Assembly (NCBI GenBank): GCA_913055925.1
Contig: CAJXLH010000007.1
Coordinates: 1-23,836 of the forward strand
Origin: an uncultured Maritalea sp.
Lineage (GTDB): Bacteria; Pseudomonadota; Alphaproteobacteria; Rhizobiales; Devosiaceae
DNA: 23,836 bases
Direction: 5' to 3'
In this document: one piece after another, positions 1-6,467 of the stretch
Layout of the letters: each line of letters starts with the position of its first letter
Numbering within the stretch: the first letter of the stretch is position 1
The notes under the pieces: generated by a model
What the model saw: only the letters and a program-made list of their open reading frames with translations
What the model was told of the DNA's origin: nothing
Databases searched by the model: none
Position numbers and translations under genes: made by a program

Positions 1-459
1 GATTTCGCCATCTGCTTTTACCCAGCCATTGGCCACGCCAAATGGAAGGGGTGCCTTCATGTGCTTTTTGATGTCCACATGATATTGCAAAAGCTTTTTG
101 TCATTTGTGGCCTGGCCAACAAACTTGATTGAGCCGCCCAATGCGCGACCACGACCTGGCGAACCGGCCCAAGACAAGAAAAAGCCAATCATTTGCCACA
201 GGGCATCAAGACCCAAGCAACCTGGCATCACTGGGTCACCAATGAAGTGACATTTGTAAAACCAAAGGTCTGGGTTCAAATCCAGCTCAGCGGTCACGCT
301 ACCTTTGCCGAACTCGCCACCGTCTTCATCGATATTGGTGATGCGGTCAAACATCAACATTGGCGGTGCTGGCAGGCGTGCATCGCCTTGGCCCGGCAAT
401 TCGCCTTTTCCGTGCAAAATCAATTCTTCGTAGTTAAACTGATTGGCGCGCTCTGTCAT
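1..459 (-). CDS. fabA: 3-hydroxydecanoyl-ACP dehydratase/isomerase FabA (3' end outside window)
   Basis: FabA dehydrates 3-hydroxyacyl-ACP and isomerises trans-2- to cis-3-decenoyl-ACP, the entry step of anaerobic unsaturated fatty acid synthesis in the cytoplasm. 153 codons are visible from the ATG at 459; the family is usually about 170 residues, so only the C-terminal tail is missing at the left edge. The hot-dog-fold signature is intact: CHFIGDPVMPGCLGLDALWQ around residues 70-89. This places the catalytic pair at His71 and Asp85, as in the E. coli enzyme. A GAGGGA ribosome-binding site lies a few bases before the ATG. It diverges from irr, a familiar rhizobial arrangement in which fabB and fabI often follow fabA; those would lie outside the window. 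Identification is by recalled motif, and I consider it secure. Confidence 0.96.
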   Translation of the reverse strand, partial: MTERANQFNYEELILHGKGELPGQGDARLPAPPMLMFDRITNIDEDGGEFGKGSVTAELDLNPDLWFYKCHFIGDPVMPGCLGLDALWQMIGFFLSWAGSPGRGRALGGSIKFVGQATNDKKLLQYHVDIKKHMKAPLPFGVANGWVKADGEI

Positions 460-554
460 AAGCCAACTTTTCCCTCGTCAATTGTTCCCTGAGACCAAAT
501 ATTTATAGGATAAACCTCGGCTCGGCCCAGACATGCTTTGGCCGTGCATAACAT

Positions 555-627
555 TTTTGGTTAAGTTCGCAAAGCAATTGCTGCCGTGAAATGTTCATTT
601 TTCCGAAAAGCCCACATTTAACCAAAA
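555..627. repeat. Widely spaced perfect 10-bp inverted repeat
   Basis: TTTTGGTTAA at 555-564 is repeated in inverted orientation as TTAACCAAAA at 618-627. The arm centres are 63 bp apart, close to six turns of B-DNA, so two regulator dimers could bind the same face. It lies between the two divergent genes. Whether it is an operator is inference. Confidence 0.4.
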
Positions 628-726
628 CCCCCACAAATCCGGCAAAAACAAGCGATATGCTTGCTCTTAATGCACCAAAAGGTGTAGAAGACACAAAGCA
701 GTGAACTGGGTGCGACGAATGGGATG

Positions 727-755
727 TTGTTCGGCCTGGTGAAAATGCTTATAAT
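727..755 (+). promoter_or_regulatory. Candidate sigma-70-type promoter for irr
   Basis: A perfect TATAAT (750-755) stands 17 bp downstream of TTGTTC (727-732, three of six matches to TTGACA). Initiation near 762 would leave a leader of about 28 nt before the ATG at 790. It would also exclude the upstream in-frame starts at 724 and 745. Confidence 0.5.
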
Positions 756-789
756 TCGCAAGTTAAAGCAACCTATTGACCAAGTTGAA

Positions 790-1236
790 ATGACAGCTCC
801 ACTTCGTGCAAAAAACGCAAATGCGACCTCTAAAGGCCCATGTCTGACGGCAGTGTTGCGTATGGCTGGGCTACGCCCAACGCGGCAGCGATTGGCGCTT
901 GCGGACCTTATTTATGGTGGCGGGCACCGACATATTTCAGCTGAGGCATTGCATGCAGAAGCGGAAACCGCTGGCGTAAGTGTTTCACTTGCAACGGTTT
1001 ATAATAGCCTTCGTCAATTCAAAGAAGCTGGGTTGCTGCGCGAAGTGACCGTGGATGCGGCGCGCACCTATTTTGATACCAACACATCCGATCACCATCA
1101 CTTCTTCATTGAAGATGAGGATCGCGTTGTGGACATTCCAACCAACGACATCGAAATCCTTGGGCTGCCCGAAGCACCAAAGGGCATGAAGATTACTCAT
1201 GTTGATGTTGTTGTGCGCGTGAAAAGCGAAAGCTAG
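790..1236 (+). CDS. irr: Iron response regulator Irr (Fur family)
   Basis: Irr is the heme-responsive Fur-family regulator of Hyphomicrobiales and Rhodobacterales. It controls iron uptake and heme biosynthesis genes when iron is short. The 148-residue protein has the winged-helix region GLRPTRQRLALADLI (about 27-41), the recognition helix region VSLATVYNSLRQF (about 64-77), and the HHH motif at 102-104 (SDHHHFF) that contributes to heme/metal binding in Irr proteins. The N-terminal Cys-Pro heme regulatory motif of Bradyrhizobium Irr is absent; the only nearby cysteine is in GPCLTA and is not followed by proline. The frame stays open upstream to 724. I chose the ATG at 790 because it gives the usual family length and lies downstream of the predicted promoter, although its ribosome-binding site is weak. 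Confidence 0.92.
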   Translation: MTAPLRAKNANATSKGPCLTAVLRMAGLRPTRQRLALADLIYGGGHRHISAEALHAEAETAGVSVSLATVYNSLRQFKEAGLLREVTVDAARTYFDTNTSDHHHFFIEDEDRVVDIPTNDIEILGLPEAPKGMKITHVDVVVRVKSES

Positions 1237-1246
1237 TTTTTCACGC
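1217..1246 (+). terminator. Hairpin at the irr 3' end
   Basis: GCGTGAAAA (1217-1225) and TTTTCACGC (1238-1246) form a perfect 9-bp stem. The stem begins in the last irr codons, and the irr stop TAG (1234-1236) lies in the loop. It sits between two convergent genes and could serve both. The trailing T-run is short (TTTGG), so termination strength is uncertain. Confidence 0.4.
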
Positions 1247-1253
1247 TTTGGCC

Positions 1254-1835
1254 CTAGTCCAGCTCTTCATTTTGATAGACACCCCAAAGCGCAGACTGAT
1301 CGATATAGCCTGAGAAATTTTGGCTGCGTGTATCCGTAGGCTCTTTTTTATATCGCCCCGTGATTTGGCACCAATTGTCAGCACATTTGTCGATGGTCAA
1401 CAAAACACCTGGATGTAGGACCGCGCGTTGCGCAGAGCTTTGATCCGCGCGCGCGAAAAGCACCGTACCTTCGGTCTCTTTGCCAACCAGCCAAGGTGTC
1501 ACGAGCGCTGTGCGTCGGCCTGAAAGCAGCGTTTTGTGTACCCAGCCTTCTGCCCCTTCCGAATCGCGAATTTTGCGCCATGCATCAAATTCTTGGATGA
1601 TTTCCACCGGCAGGCCGTTTTGAACGAAAATCCAAGCCACATCATATTTCTGCCCGGGGCCGTGACGGACGTTAATTTTCGAAGATCCGAGTGAAGCGAA
1701 TCGCGGCAATGGGTAGCCAGAAGGCCCAAGGGTTTGTGCCCAGCCCCAGCTTGGATGCAAGAGCAGCAAAAGGACAGCTAAAAGGCCATAACATTTCAAT
1801 GATTTGAGCAATGAGAACCCTGTCTTTACAGTCAT
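1254..1835 (-). CDS. Secreted bacterial SH3-domain protein (SH3_4/DUF1058 type)
   Basis: A 193-residue exported protein. The N-terminus (MTVKTGF, then a leucine-rich run at about 18-26 and SWGWA before Gln34) looks like a Sec signal peptide cleaved after Ala33. Two SH3-like repeats follow. The first, with INVRHGPGQKYDVAWIF and GWVHKTLLSGRRTA, covers about residues 53-118. The second, with GVLLTIDKCADNWCQI and GYIDQSALWGVY, covers about 145-190. Such domains usually bind peptidoglycan or other periplasmic ligands, so a periplasmic cell-wall role is inferred; no enzymatic motif is visible. The ATG at 1835 has AAAGGG about 8 nt upstream and is preferred over the in-frame start at 1877. The gene is convergent with irr and divergent from the hydroxyacid dehydrogenase, a neighbourhood I recall from rhizobia. 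Confidence 0.8.
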   Translation of the reverse strand: MTVKTGFSLLKSLKCYGLLAVLLLLLHPSWGWAQTLGPSGYPLPRFASLGSSKINVRHGPGQKYDVAWIFVQNGLPVEIIQEFDAWRKIRDSEGAEGWVHKTLLSGRRTALVTPWLVGKETEGTVLFARADQSSAQRAVLHPGVLLTIDKCADNWCQITGRYKKEPTDTRSQNFSGYIDQSALWGVYQNEELD

Positions 1836-1893
1836 AATGATCAAACCCTTTGCAGCGCGCGAAATATCACCTAACAATTACATGCGCGGGCCT

Positions 1894-1910
1894 CAATGAT
1901 ATTCTCATTG
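1894..1910. promoter_or_regulatory. 17-bp dyad between divergent genes
   Basis: CAATGATATTCTCATTG is an inverted repeat with 6-bp arms (CAATGA/TCATTG) and a 5-bp centre. It lies 38 bp before the dehydrogenase start and 59 bp before the SH3-protein start. The shape resembles operator dyads of small dimeric regulators, including Fur-like AT-rich boxes, but I cannot assign a regulator. Confidence 0.35.
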
Positions 1911-1947
1911 TACCCTCGCAATTGTGCAGTTTACTGATGAGGCCTGA

Positions 1948-2949
1948 ATGACAGGTTTATCGCCAAAGGTTTTTCTGTCGCGCCGTCTACCAGATTTGAT
2001 CGAGGAGCGCATGGGCGCATTGTTCGATTGTCGGTTTATTGGCGAAGATGTCCCGCAAAATCCAAACGCGCTGATTGAGCAATCAAGAGATTGTGATGTT
2101 CTGGTCTCCACCATCACAGACAAGCTTGACGCAAGTGTGATTGAGCATTTGGGTGACAATATTCGCCTGATTGCGCAGTTTGGCAATGGCGTGGATAATA
2201 TTGACATTAACGCTGCCGCTGCGCGCGGCATTACCGTCACCAATACCCCCAGTGTCTTAACCGATGACACAGCCGACATGGCAATGGCGCTCATCCTGTC
2301 CGTACCTCGTCGCCTCATAGAAGGCTCGCAAACGCTATTAAAAGATGGAACTTGGCCCGGCTGGTCACCAAACTGGATGCTTGGCCGTCGATTGGCCGGC
2401 AAGCGACTTGGCATTGTGGGCCTTGGTCGCATTGGTATGGCGGTTGCCCGTCGCGCTCGCGCCTTTGGGCTCGAAATCCATTATTACGGTCGATCCCGAA
2501 AACCAGCAGTGGTTGAAGAAGAGCTCGACGCCCAGCATTGGGAAAGTCTTGATGACATGCTGGCGGCCATCGACATTGTGACGCTGCACACACCAAGCAC
2601 GGACAAAACCCACCACATCATCAATAAAGAACGCCTCGCTTTGATGAAAGATGACGCCTATCTCGTCAATTTGGCGCGTCCGACATTGATTGACGAAGCC
2701 GCTTTGGTTGACGCTATCGAAAGCGGTCAAATCAGCGGCGCGGCACTGGATGTCTTTGAGCATCACCAAAAACTCAATCCGCGTTTACTCGAGTTGGCAC
2801 GGGCAAACAAAGTGGTCTTAACCGCTCATATGGGCTCGGCCACACTCGAATCGCGCATTGAGATGGGCGAGACAGTTATTGTTAACATCCGCACCTTTAT
2901 GGATGGGCACCAACCGCCGCATCGGGTGCTACCTGATCGGGCGGGCTGA
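1948..2949 (+). CDS. D-2-hydroxyacid dehydrogenase family protein (glyoxylate/hydroxypyruvate reductase-like)
   Basis: A 333-residue member of the NAD(P)-dependent D-2-hydroxyacid dehydrogenase family. The substrate-binding lobe (about 1-105) contains QFGNGVDNID at 77-86. The Rossmann lobe carries GLGRIG at 158-163. The catalytic Arg is present (R244 in LARP), as is the catalytic His (H294 in AHMGSAT). The third triad residue is odd: the usual Glu-Pro after DVFEH is His273-Gln274 (codons CAC CAA at 2764-2769), so the catalytic Glu is replaced by His. The Gly after the Arg and the Pro before the His are also changed, to Pro245 and Ala293. The frame is otherwise intact at normal length. GATGAGG (1936-1942) precedes the ATG. 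Rhizobial relatives reduce glyoxylate or hydroxypyruvate, but activity here is uncertain. The next gene starts 2 nt downstream, so the two are probably cotranscribed. Confidence 0.88.
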   Translation: MTGLSPKVFLSRRLPDLIEERMGALFDCRFIGEDVPQNPNALIEQSRDCDVLVSTITDKLDASVIEHLGDNIRLIAQFGNGVDNIDINAAAARGITVTNTPSVLTDDTADMAMALILSVPRRLIEGSQTLLKDGTWPGWSPNWMLGRRLAGKRLGIVGLGRIGMAVARRARAFGLEIHYYGRSRKPAVVEEELDAQHWESLDDMLAAIDIVTLHTPSTDKTHHIINKERLALMKDDAYLVNLARPTLIDEAALVDAIESGQISGAALDVFEHHQKLNPRLLELARANKVVLTAHMGSATLESRIEMGETVIVNIRTFMDGHQPPHRVLPDRAG

Positions 2950-2951
2950 GC

Positions 2952-3335
2952 ATGAGCGCCCCTCAAATTGAAATGCCGCCGGGCTGCGGGAACTCGCCAA
3001 AAAACAAGTTTTTGGCGGAATTGTGCATAGCGGTTTTCAATTTAGCCAAGCTGCCCATTGATATCCCAATCGATGACAACGTCACATTTGTTCGACTTGA
3101 CGGAGAGATAGTTAGCGGGTTTTCCGCTTTCATGCAGGACATTACGTCTTCATCACCGCCGTCAAAGATATCGCTCATAGATGTTGCCACCCATGGCAGA
3201 GCAGGATTTATCGACGGCGTTGCCAGTTTTGGTGAGAATGACGAATATTTTGCGATCAAGGTCCGCTTCAAGTCGGCAGCGGCGAAATTAGTTACTCATA
3301 TACAATTCTATAGAGGTGTTGGAGAACCGAAATAG
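2952..3335 (+). CDS. Small NTF2-like (SnoaL-type) family protein, divergent
   Basis: A 127-residue soluble protein with no signal peptide or membrane segment. The N-terminal GCGNSPKNKFLAEL, an acidic centre, then ATHGRAGFIDGVASF, the strand FAIKVRFKSA and a closing HIQFY resemble small NTF2-like proteins that I recall encoded beside this type of dehydrogenase in alphaproteobacteria. The match is weak over the middle, and the usual Trp-containing pocket segment is not obvious. The ATG lies 2 nt after the dehydrogenase stop, so the pair is probably one transcript, with translation possibly coupled through reinitiation. Function is unknown; a ligand-binding or stability role is possible. A 102-codon antisense frame over the same bases has no comparable support. 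Confidence 0.6.
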   Translation: MSAPQIEMPPGCGNSPKNKFLAELCIAVFNLAKLPIDIPIDDNVTFVRLDGEIVSGFSAFMQDITSSSPPSKISLIDVATHGRAGFIDGVASFGENDEYFAIKVRFKSAAAKLVTHIQFYRGVGEPK

Positions 3336-3420
3336 GTTTGAACCTTTATGGCCATGCAGGCCGCTTGCTTGAAATAAATGCCAACCTCCCCACATTAATC
3401 TCATACTTTGGTGAGGTTTC

Positions 3421-3522
3421 ATGTCAGAATTTTTTGAATACGTCGTTCAAGCAATAGTCGAATTCGTTCTGCCGCCCTATGGCAAACGCAAAAAGAAACA
3501 GGACGAGAGTGAGGACCAGTGA
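3421..3522 (+). CDS. Small protein, 33 residues, hydrophobic N-half with basic then acidic tail
   Basis: I do not recognise this family. The protein reads MSEFFEYVVQAIVEFVLPPY, then a strongly basic patch (KRKKK, about 22-26), then an acidic tail (DESEDQ). The first half could form a membrane-associated amphipathic helix. The start is well supported: TTTGGTGAGG ends 4 nt before the ATG. The stop TGA overlaps the GTG start of the next small frame (GTGA), the classic layout of translationally coupled genes. It sits alone in the gap between the NTF2-like gene and the convergent pnp. Short length makes chance occurrence possible, but the ribosome-binding site, the coupled overlap and the matching tails argue for coding. 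Confidence 0.55.
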   Translation: MSEFFEYVVQAIVEFVLPPYGKRKKKQDESEDQ

Positions 3523-3629
3523 GCTACACAATTTTCGCAGTCATTTTTGGCGTAGCGTGCCTTGTTTTGGTGTTGTTTGGCAAAGGTATTGAGGACGTCA
3601 AAGACGAGAATGATGAGGATCAAAAATAG
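3519..3629 (+). CDS. Small single-span membrane protein, 36 residues, GTG start
   Basis: I do not recognise this family. It starts at GTG 3519, overlapping the preceding stop by 4 bases (GTGA), with purine-rich GAGTGAGGA just upstream. Residues 3-20 (YTIFAVIFGVACLVLVLF) form one clear transmembrane helix. A short polar tail rich in Asp and Glu follows (GIEDVKDENDEDQK). The tail resembles that of the upstream partner, QDESEDQ. The two could be subunits of one small membrane complex. A role as a membrane-active toxin, or as an accessory to a larger membrane protein, cannot be told apart from sequence. Confidence 0.58.
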   Translation: MSYTIFAVIFGVACLVLVLFGKGIEDVKDENDEDQK

Positions 3630-3670
3630 GTGCATAAGCCGCTCGCTTAGGCGACCTTGAGACGGCAAAC

Positions 3671-3696
3671 AAAAAGCCCGACCAAAAGGCCGGGCT
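3671..3696 (-). terminator. Rho-independent terminator of pnp
   Basis: Arms AGCCCG (3675-3680) and CGGGCT (3691-3696) extend inward by two pairs past one mismatch. On the minus strand a run of T (TTTTGTTTG) follows. It begins 25 bases after the pnp stop. The weaker CTTAAATT on the plus side may help end the small-ORF transcript as well. Confidence 0.85.
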
Positions 3697-3721
3697 CTTA
3701 AATTCGCATAGAACAAAACGA

Positions 3722-5851
3722 TTAGTCGTCTTTTTCTTCTTTTTTGATTTCTTCGCCAGTTTCCTGATCGACAACTTTCATCGACAAGCGAACTTTGCCG
3801 CGATCATCAAAGCCCATAAGCTTCACGTAAACTTTTTGACCTTCAGAAACCACGTCGGTTGTTTTCTCAACGCGTTTGTCAGCCAATTGTGAGATGTGCA
3901 CTAGGCCGTCACGTGGACCAAAGAAGTTCACGAATGCGCCGAAATCAACGCATTTTACAACCGTGCCTTGGTAGATCTCGCCAACTTCTGGCTCGTCTGT
4001 GATTGACTTGATCCATTTCACAGCCGCTTCAATCGCTTTGCCGTCTGAAGATGAAACCTTGATGGTGCCGTCATCATCGATGTCGACTTTCGCACCAGTT
4101 TTCTCAACGATCTCGCGGATCACTTTACCGCCGGAACCGATCACTTCACGGATCTTGTCCGTAGGGATCTGGAAGCTTTCGATGCGTGGTGCAAATTCAC
4201 CAACCTCATCACGAGCACCGTCAAGGGCTTTCGCCATCTCACCAAGAATATGGTGACGACCGCCTTTTGCCTGCTCAAGCGCTGTTTTCATGATCTCTTC
4301 AGTGATACCAGCGATTTTGATGTCCATCTGAAGTGATGTGATACCTTCTTCGGTACCCGCCACTTTAAAGTCCATATCGCCAAGGTGATCTTCGTCACCC
4401 AAGATGTCTGAAAGAACCGCGAAACGATCGCCTTCCAAAATCAAGCCCATTGCGATGCCAGAAACTGGACGTGGCAATGGAACACCTGCATCCATAAGCG
4501 CAAGTGATGCACCACAAACAGACGCCATTGAAGACGAACCGTTTGATTCCGTGATTTCAGACACCAAACGCACTGTGTATGGGAACTCTTCAATGCTTGG
4601 ACGCACTGGATTGATCGCGCGCCATGCCAATTTGCCGTGGCCTGTTTCACGACGGCTTGTACCGCCCATGCGACCAGCTTCACCTACAGAGTATGGAGGG
4701 AAGTTATAGTGCAACATGAAGTTTGCTTTGTATGTGCCATCAAGGCTGTCGATGAATTGCTCATCATCGCCTGTGCCCAATGTGGCCACAACAAGTGCTT
4801 GAGTTTCACCGCGTGTGAACACAGCTGAACCGTGCGTGCGTGGCAATACGCCAGCTTCTGCGACGATAGGACGAACTGTTGAAAGATCACGACCATCGAT
4901 ACGCTTGCCGGTATCAAGAATGCTGTTACGAACCACTTTAGCTTGAAGCGATTTAAATACGGCGCCGATTTGTTCGTCCGCATACTTCGCGTCTTCGCCT
5001 TCAGCTGGCGCAAAGTGTTCTTTCACTTTTGCTTTTGCTGCATCAAGCGCGTCATAGCGATCAGCTTTTTCTGTGATCTGGTAAGCCGCTGCAATGTCGC
5101 CTTCAGCAACTTTGAGCATTTCGGCTTCTAGTTCTGATAGATCTTCTGGCTCAAACTCGCGTGGCTCTTTTGCAGCCAATTCAGCAAGCTTGATGATCGC
5201 ATCGATAACTTTTTGCGATTCTTGGTGACCATACATTACCGCGCCAAGCATCACGTCTTCTGAAAGCTCTTTAGCTTCAGATTCAACCATCAACACAGCG
5301 TCTTGTGTGCCAGCCATCACAAGATCAAGCTTTGAATCAGCTTCTTGCTCTGGTGCAAAGTTCAACACATATTCGCCATCGATATAGCCAACGCGTGCTG
5401 CGCCGATTGGGCCCATAAACGGCACACCAGAAATAGTGAGCGCTGCAGATGCCGCAACCAAACCAACAATGTCAGGACGGTTTTCAAGGTCGTACTGAAG
5501 GACAGTAACAACAACTTGCGTTTCGTTTTTATAGCCCTCTGGGAAAAGCGGGCGAATTGGGCGGTCGATCAAACGAGAGATCAATGTCTCTGCTTCTGTC
5601 GGACGACCTTCGCGCTTAAAGTAACCACCAGGGATTTTACCCGCAGCGTAGAACTTTTCTTGGTAATTCACTGTTAGCGGGAAGAAGTCTTGGCCAGGCT
5701 TTGCTGACTTCGCAGAAACAACAGTTGCCAAAACAACAGTTTCGCCCAATGTTGCAACAACAGCGCCATCAGCTTGACGCGCCATTTTACCTGTTTCGAG
5801 AGTGAGCGGCTGACCGCCCCAGTTTAGTTCCACCTTATGGTGTTCAAACAT
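3722..5851 (-). CDS. pnp: Polyribonucleotide nucleotidyltransferase (PNPase)
   Basis: PNPase degrades RNA 3'-to-5' by phosphorolysis, releasing nucleoside diphosphates, as a ring-shaped trimer and part of the RNA-decay machinery. The 709-residue protein has the full order: first RNase PH-like core from the N-terminus (FEHHKVELNWGG start, FFPLTVNYQEKFYAAGKIPGG), an alpha-helical linker, and a second RNase PH core with DEDHLGDMDFK, placing the active-site aspartates at about 486 and 492. Then comes a KH domain (about 560-620, VIGSGGKVIREI) and an S1 domain (about 624-690, VKCVDFGAFVNF, DGLVHISQL), with an acidic/basic tail. The frame is open to 5911, but the ATG at 5851 fits the family start and has AAGGAA about 8 nt upstream. 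It follows rpsO after a strong terminator, so it probably also has its own promoter, which I could not locate. Confidence 0.97.
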   Translation of the reverse strand: MFEHHKVELNWGGQPLTLETGKMARQADGAVVATLGETVVLATVVSAKSAKPGQDFFPLTVNYQEKFYAAGKIPGGYFKREGRPTEAETLISRLIDRPIRPLFPEGYKNETQVVVTVLQYDLENRPDIVGLVAASAALTISGVPFMGPIGAARVGYIDGEYVLNFAPEQEADSKLDLVMAGTQDAVLMVESEAKELSEDVMLGAVMYGHQESQKVIDAIIKLAELAAKEPREFEPEDLSELEAEMLKVAEGDIAAAYQITEKADRYDALDAAKAKVKEHFAPAEGEDAKYADEQIGAVFKSLQAKVVRNSILDTGKRIDGRDLSTVRPIVAEAGVLPRTHGSAVFTRGETQALVVATLGTGDDEQFIDSLDGTYKANFMLHYNFPPYSVGEAGRMGGTSRRETGHGKLAWRAINPVRPSIEEFPYTVRLVSEITESNGSSSMASVCGASLALMDAGVPLPRPVSGIAMGLILEGDRFAVLSDILGDEDHLGDMDFKVAGTEEGITSLQMDIKIAGITEEIMKTALEQAKGGRHHILGEMAKALDGARDEVGEFAPRIESFQIPTDKIREVIGSGGKVIREIVEKTGAKVDIDDDGTIKVSSSDGKAIEAAVKWIKSITDEPEVGEIYQGTVVKCVDFGAFVNFFGPRDGLVHISQLADKRVEKTTDVVSEGQKVYVKLMGFDDRGKVRLSMKVVDQETGEEIKKEEKDD

Positions 5852-5878
5852 ATATCTATTCCTTTTCGCCACATCTTT

Positions 5879-5902
5879 GCGTTTGCCCGTATGGCAAAGC
5901 GC
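5879..5902 (-). ncRNA. Hairpin in the pnp leader
   Basis: On the minus strand, GCG-C-TTTGCC and GGCAAACGC pair into a 9-bp stem with a single-base bulge and a short loop, 28-51 nt before the pnp ATG. pnp leaders in enterobacteria contain a hairpin cut by RNase III that mediates autocontrol; a similar role here is inference. Confidence 0.35.
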
Positions 5903-6041
5903 ATCAAGCAATGCAGCAATCGTTCATTTTTTGCGGAAATTCTTGGCCAGCAAGATGGCAAGGCGCTTTGAATGAAATTAAGAAAGTTCAAAAAAAGCGA
6001 CCGACGATCCTGCTCACCAAAACCCTTCCGCCGTTTAAATC

Positions 6042-6077
6042 AAAAGTACGGCAGCTCCGTTGAACTGCCGTACTTTT
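6042..6077 (-). terminator. Strong rho-independent terminator after rpsO
   Basis: AGTACGGCAG (6045-6054) and CTGCCGTACT (6065-6074) form a perfect 10-bp stem with a 10-nt loop, extended by flanking A/T runs. On the minus strand the T-run TTTTGATTT follows. It starts immediately after the rpsO stop and lies before pnp, so transcription into pnp is either partial readthrough or from a separate promoter. Confidence 0.88.
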
Positions 6078-6080
6078 TGT

Positions 6081-6350
6081 TTATCGACGTAGACCGAGAC
6101 GCTCGATAAGCGACTTATAGCGCGCTTCGTCTTTTTTCTTAACATAGTCAAGCAAACGACGACGCAGGCTAACCATCTTCAAAAGACCACGACGAGAGTG
6201 GTTGTCTTTCTTGTGGCCTTTAAAGTGTTCGGTCAAATTCGAGATGCGCTCTGACAAAATGGCAACCTGTACTTCAGGTGAACCTGTGTCACCGTCTTTA
6301 GTTGCGTATTCTTTAATCAGTTCTTGTTTGCGCTCAGGCGTAATCGACAT
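6081..6350 (-). CDS. rpsO: 30S ribosomal protein S15
   Basis: S15 binds the central domain of 16S rRNA early in 30S assembly and takes part in an inter-subunit bridge. The 89-residue length is the family norm. The typical segments are present: KQELIKEYATKDGDTGSPEVQVAILSERI is the N-terminal region, followed by HFKGHKKDNHSRRGLLKMVSLRRRLLDYVK with the rRNA-binding basic helices, and a closing YKSLIERLGLRR. AAAGGAAGG gives a strong ribosome-binding site before the ATG at 6350. The gene sits between truB and pnp, as in many proteobacteria, and is separated from pnp by a strong terminator. A structured leader (6385-6415) may mediate S15 autocontrol. Confidence 0.98.
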   Translation of the reverse strand: MSITPERKQELIKEYATKDGDTGSPEVQVAILSERISNLTEHFKGHKKDNHSRRGLLKMVSLRRRLLDYVKKKDEARYKSLIERLGLRR

Positions 6351-6384
6351 CGGCCTTCCTTTCTATTTTAAGGATAATCAAGAC

Positions 6385-6415
6385 GCCGGGCACCGAGATG
6401 TCGTTCAGCACCGGC
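6385..6415 (-). ncRNA. Candidate structured rpsO leader (possible S15 autoregulatory RNA)
   Basis: On the minus strand, GCCGGTGC (6415-6408) pairs with the 3' segment ending GCCCGGC (to 6385) through GCCGG/CCGGC plus two more G-C pairs across a bulged T. The hairpin lies 35-65 nt before the rpsO start. S15 represses its own mRNA through leader structures in several bacteria; that this is one is inference from position and pairing. Confidence 0.35.
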
Positions 6416-6467
6416 CAACATATTCATCAACATGTGACGAATGAGCTCGTCTATACAGGAAATCAAG

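Larger units (their letters stand above)
460..789. other. fabA-irr divergent intergenic region
   Basis: About 330 bases separate the fabA start from the preferred irr start. I see no convincing gene here. A 63-codon minus-strand frame (503-694) lacks a good ribosome-binding site and resembles no family I know. The region holds a 10-bp inverted repeat (555-564 and 618-627) and a plausible promoter for irr (727-755). An AT-rich TATAAAT on the minus strand (507-501) could be the fabA -10 box, but no good -35 box sits upstream of it. I could not recognise a clear iron-control element. Confidence 0.6.

Noticed and set aside
503..694. 63-codon minus-strand reading frame between fabA and irr
   Set aside because: It has no good ribosome-binding site or recognisable family and lies over the presumed divergent control region.
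2963..3271. 102-codon frame antisense to the NTF2-like gene
   Set aside because: The plus-strand frame is coupled to the dehydrogenase and shows family features; the antisense frame shows none.
3336..3360. Short palindromes (GGTTTGAACC, and GGCC pairs) after the NTF2-like gene as a terminator
   Set aside because: The stems are only four pairs and no T-run follows.
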